Assembly: GCA_927362715.1 (NCBI GenBank)
Contig: CAKMIX010000006.1
Coordinates: forward strand, 47,578-111,577
Direction of reading: 5' to 3'
Length of the DNA stretch: 64,000 nt
Source of the DNA: an uncultured Clostridia bacterium
GTDB lineage: Bacteria; Bacillota; Clostridia; Oscillospirales; Acutalibacteraceae
The position numbers and the translations under genes are program-made. A model generated the notes under the pieces. It ran no database searches, was not told the DNA's origin, and saw nothing but the letters and a program-made list of their open reading frames with translations. Shown one piece after another: positions 61,655-64,000 of this stretch; the stretch's first letter is position 1; each line of letters starts with the position of its first letter.

Positions 61655-62335
61655 TTGAAAACCGCTCAGATCCATTTGATTCGTCACGCCGCCGAAGGGA
61701 ACGAGGACGGACGTTATATCGGGCAGACCGATCTGCCCGCCACAGATGAAGGTCTGCGGCAGATCGACGACTTAAAAGAGGAATACGGCGGCTACCCGGA
61801 TGTGGAAGCGGTTTTTTCCAGCCCCTTAAAGCGCTGCCTGCAAACGGCAAAGCGCATCTATCCCGACAAAGCGCCGATCGTTATGCAGGAGCTCGCCGAA
61901 TACGACTTCGGCGAGTTTGAGGGCAAGACCGCCGACGAGCTCAAAGATCTGGATACGTTCAAGACCTGGCTTGCGGGTACCGAGCCCGAAACACCCGTAC
62001 CGTTCGGCGAGAGTCAGGTGGATTTCAACCGCCGCATCTGCACGGCGTTCGGGCGCATTATACAGGGCATTTTGCAGTCCGGCGTGCGTTCGGCGGCGGT
62101 CGTGACCCACGGCGGCGTGATCATGGCGCTGATGGCGGCCTTTGCCATCCCCGAAGCGCCTATGCACGAGTGGCTCACGCCCAACGGCTGCGGCTATACC
62201 TTGCGCATCGATCCGTTTTTGTGGTCACACACCGGGAAATTGGAAGCGATCGCGGAGTGCCCCGCCCTTCCCATTTCGGAAGATGACGAGCGCGCGCTGT
62301 GGGATTATTATCCGTCGGATCTGTACGAGGAATAA
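61655..62335 (+). CDS. Histidine phosphatase family protein
   Basis: 226 aa phosphoglycerate-mutase-like fold. Catalytic phospho-His is in LIRHAAEGN (RHA replaces RHG), with SSPLKRCLQTA (about 52), EYDFGEFEGKT and the second His in VVTHGGVI (about 149). Relatives include alpha-ribazole phosphatase and phosphoglycerate mutases; no cobalamin genes are nearby, so the substrate is open. The start TTG 61655 is favoured (AGGAAGGTGA five nt before); GTG 61646 would overlap that site. Confidence 0.87.
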   Translation: MKTAQIHLIRHAAEGNEDGRYIGQTDLPATDEGLRQIDDLKEEYGGYPDVEAVFSSPLKRCLQTAKRIYPDKAPIVMQELAEYDFGEFEGKTADELKDLDTFKTWLAGTEPETPVPFGESQVDFNRRICTAFGRIIQGILQSGVRSAAVVTHGGVIMALMAAFAIPEAPMHEWLTPNGCGYTLRIDPFLWSHTGKLEAIAECPALPISEDDERALWDYYPSDLYEE

Positions 62336-62339
62336 AGTC

Positions 62340-62945
62340 TTATGCTTTCGGCGGTTCGCCGTATTGCGCGGCGTAGGAAAATTCCGTCTGCGTACCGTCC
62401 TTTTCGATATGGACACACCGCTCGCCGAGCGAAAAGATCGGCCTGTCGTGGCGATAGGAGTCCGAATACACTGTGCAGACATGCGCGCCGTCCGGGAACG
62501 CTTCTTGAAAGCGGCGCACCTTTTCTTCGCCGCGGCAGTTCTTGCCCAAAAGCGTGCCGGTATGTGCGTCGTGGCGTGTGCATAAAAGCACGTCTATTTT
62601 TAAGCGCTCGGCAATTTCCCGAAGCAGAAAGTCGGGGCTTGCACTGATCACGACCGTGTACCGTGCGCGGCGTTCGGGCAAAAACCAGGGGAACACATCA
62701 CGCTCGTGTTTATCCCAAAACGCGCGCACCGCTTTTTCAAGCGGGATAAAGCGCACGGCGGCGAAAATGTGGCGCTTGAAGCGGTCAAGCCCAATGATAC
62801 GAAGTCCGTAAAGCGCACCCAGCACCAGGTAAAACGGCAGCAGCAAGATCAAATACGGGTACTTTCGTACACAGAACAGCAGGAAGGTCGAGCCGCTGTC
62901 AAACGGCACGACGGTTTTGTCAAAATCGTAAATATCCAAATCCAT
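62340..62945 (-). CDS. HAD-IB family phosphatase
   Basis: 201 aa of the SerB-like HAD class. Motif I DFDKTVVPFDSGS (Asp7, Asp9), motif II VISASPDF (about 98) and a late YSDSYRHDRP (motif III acidic pair). A hydrophobic stretch YPYLILLLPFYLVLGALYGL (about 30-50) suggests membrane association, as in bacterial HAD-IB proteins acting on phospholipid head groups. It converges on the histidine phosphatase gene with 4 bp between stops. Confidence 0.87.
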   Translation of the reverse strand: MDLDIYDFDKTVVPFDSGSTFLLFCVRKYPYLILLLPFYLVLGALYGLRIIGLDRFKRHIFAAVRFIPLEKAVRAFWDKHERDVFPWFLPERRARYTVVISASPDFLLREIAERLKIDVLLCTRHDAHTGTLLGKNCRGEEKVRRFQEAFPDGAHVCTVYSDSYRHDRPIFSLGERCVHIEKDGTQTEFSYAAQYGEPPKA

Positions 62946-63011
62946 TTCGTATGCTCCCGATCCGTATTAAGCGTTATGGGTATTGTACCGCCCACGCGGT
63001 TAAATTGCAAG

Positions 63012-63046
63012 TAAAAAAGACCGGCTGTGCTACAGTCGGTCTTTTT
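63012..63046 (-). terminator. Terminator of putP
   Basis: Stem 63013-63027/63033-63046 (one G-U pair) with a 5-nt loop and T-run on the reverse strand, 30 bp beyond the putP stop. Confidence 0.88.
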
Positions 63047-63075
63047 GATACATCGTGCGAACGTTTCTGAGCGCT

Positions 63076-64000
63076 TTACGCTTCCTCTTCTTTATAGTGC
63101 TTGGCGCGCTCGAATTCGTCGGTGATCGCCTTGTCGGGTGCTTTTGTCAGGAGCGACACCACGACGATCGCGATGCACGAGAGCACAAACGCGGGGAACA
63201 GCTCGTAGATATCCAAAATGCCGCCGAGCGGACGGATGAGCAGATTCCAAACGAACACCATCACGCCGCCCGTGACCATACCCGCCACGGCGCCCGCACG
63301 GGTGGTGCGCTTCCAGAACAGGGAGAAGAGCATGATCGGCCCGAACGTCGCGCCAAAGCCCGCCCATGCAAACGAGACAACGGTGAAGATGACGCTGTTT
63401 TCATCCCACGCGATTGCAATGCCGATCAGGGCAATGACCATCAGGACGATACGCGCGACCCACATGACCTGCTTGTCGGTCGCATTCTTTTTAAGCACGC
63501 CGCCGAACAGGTTTTTGGAAAATGCAGAGGATGCAATCAGCAGATATGAGTCCGATGAGCTGATCGTTGCCGCAAGAATGCCCGCCATGACGACACCCGC
63601 CACCACGGGGTGGAACAGCGCGCGGCTGATGACGATGAAGATGTTTTCCGCACCGCTCGCGGTGGAAAGCGTTTCCTCCACAGGGAACATGGCACGGCCC
63701 ATAAGCCCGATGTACACGGCGGCGGCCAGGGAGATCACGACCCAAACGGTCGCGATGCGGCGCGAACGGGTCAGCTCGCGGCGCTTACGGATCGCCATGA
63801 AACGAAGCAGCACCTGCGGCATGCCGAAATACCCAAGCCCCCACGAAAGGGTGGAGATGATGGTCAAAAAGCCGTAACTGCCCGCTTCGCCGAACTGCGG
63901 GACGCCGTTTACCGCCTGCTGGACGCCGTTGGCGTCCACGGCGGGCGGGGGGATCGAGGGCCGGGGGGAAAAGCCGGCGATAGAATGTGGGTTCTTTACG
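63076..64000 (-). CDS. putP: Sodium/proline symporter PutP, 5' part beyond window
   Basis: Sodium-solute symporter family. The frame is open from the stop at 63076 to the right edge, giving about 308 C-terminal residues of a normal 500 or so. Seen: LSWGLGYFGMPQVLLRFMAIR (about 30 residues after the in-frame GTG at 63939), ISRALFHPVVAGVVMAGILAATISSSDSYLL and SFAWAGFGATFGPIMLFSLFW, all strongly PutP-like. The GTG at 63939 is only an internal codon, not the true start. The segment 63940-63980 is unusually G-rich on the forward strand and encodes a proline-rich run atypical of the family, so base errors near the edge are possible. Confidence 0.92.
   Translation of the reverse strand, partial: VKNPHSIAGFSPRPSIPPPAVDANGVQQAVNGVPQFGEAGSYGFLTIISTLSWGLGYFGMPQVLLRFMAIRKRRELTRSRRIATVWVVISLAAAVYIGLMGRAMFPVEETLSTASGAENIFIVISRALFHPVVAGVVMAGILAATISSSDSYLLIASSAFSKNLFGGVLKKNATDKQVMWVARIVLMVIALIGIAIAWDENSVIFTVVSFAWAGFGATFGPIMLFSLFWKRTTRAGAVAGMVTGGVMVFVWNLLIRPLGGILDIYELFPAFVLSCIAIVVVSLLTKAPDKAITDEFERAKHYKEEEA

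Noticed and set aside
1..64000. CRISPR arrays, insertion sequences, prophage or rRNA genes
   Set aside because: No spaced direct-repeat arrays, transposase or integrase genes, phage structural genes or rRNA sequences were seen on either strand.

Overview
The window looks like chromosomal DNA of an anaerobic, endospore-forming member of the Clostridia, probably a fairly GC-rich relative of the Oscillospiraceae/Ruminococcaceae. The grounds are a spoIIAA-spoIIAB-sigF operon, sigG with a ylmC/ymxH-type gene, spoIID, HemZ, formate-tetrahydrofolate ligase, rubrerythrin with a small rubredoxin, and Bacillus-like gene blocks (yabM-yabN-yabO; yaaQ-holB-yaaT-yabB-yabC). Family placement is inference from gene content and order. 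I saw no CRISPR array, insertion sequence, prophage or rRNA. One tRNA gene (Gln, CUG) is present.

Layout. 1-9.5 kb: alaS (cut by the left edge) diverges from fhs; a cluster of strong inverted repeats; nagB diverging from acpS-nnr-lipoprotein; rubrerythrin plus rubredoxin; a Pr6Pr membrane protein. 9.5-19.6 kb: an acetyltransferase, a GH13 alpha-glucosidase, the spoIIA operon, hflX, a serine beta-lactamase-like protein, ilvE and a nucleotide-sugar dehydratase. 19.8-34 kb: a long forward block with recJ-relA-dtd-MBL-hemZ-kinase, then a lipid-II-type flippase, mazG, hup, rqcP, yhaM, a DUF2804 protein and prmA.

34-52 kb is the more accessory part. It holds a two-domain ADP-ribose eraser (bacterial PARG-like domain fused to an ADP-ribosylglycohydrolase), a small XRE regulator, an Amidase_6 protein, ylmC and sigG, a MerR-controlled ABC-2 exporter with a textbook 19-bp-spacer promoter, dinB, a complete Bce-type peptide-sensing/detoxification module (BceR-BceS, BceA-BceB) with a small membrane protein appended, a uracil permease behind a long structured leader, tRNA-Gln, and two tandem paralogous membrane proteins, the second carrying an N-terminal HTH. 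52-64 kb returns to core genes: spoIID, citrate synthase, membrane proteins, the yaaQ-holB-ricT-ferredoxin-trmN6-rsmI block, an XRE regulator, two phosphatases, and putP cut by the right edge.

Many promoters are readable as near-consensus sigma-A sites with 17-bp spacers and often a TG-extended -10. Upstream of sigG there is instead a sequence fitting the sigma-F consensus, which matches the known forespore cascade. Most convergent or operon-end positions carry clear intrinsic terminators.
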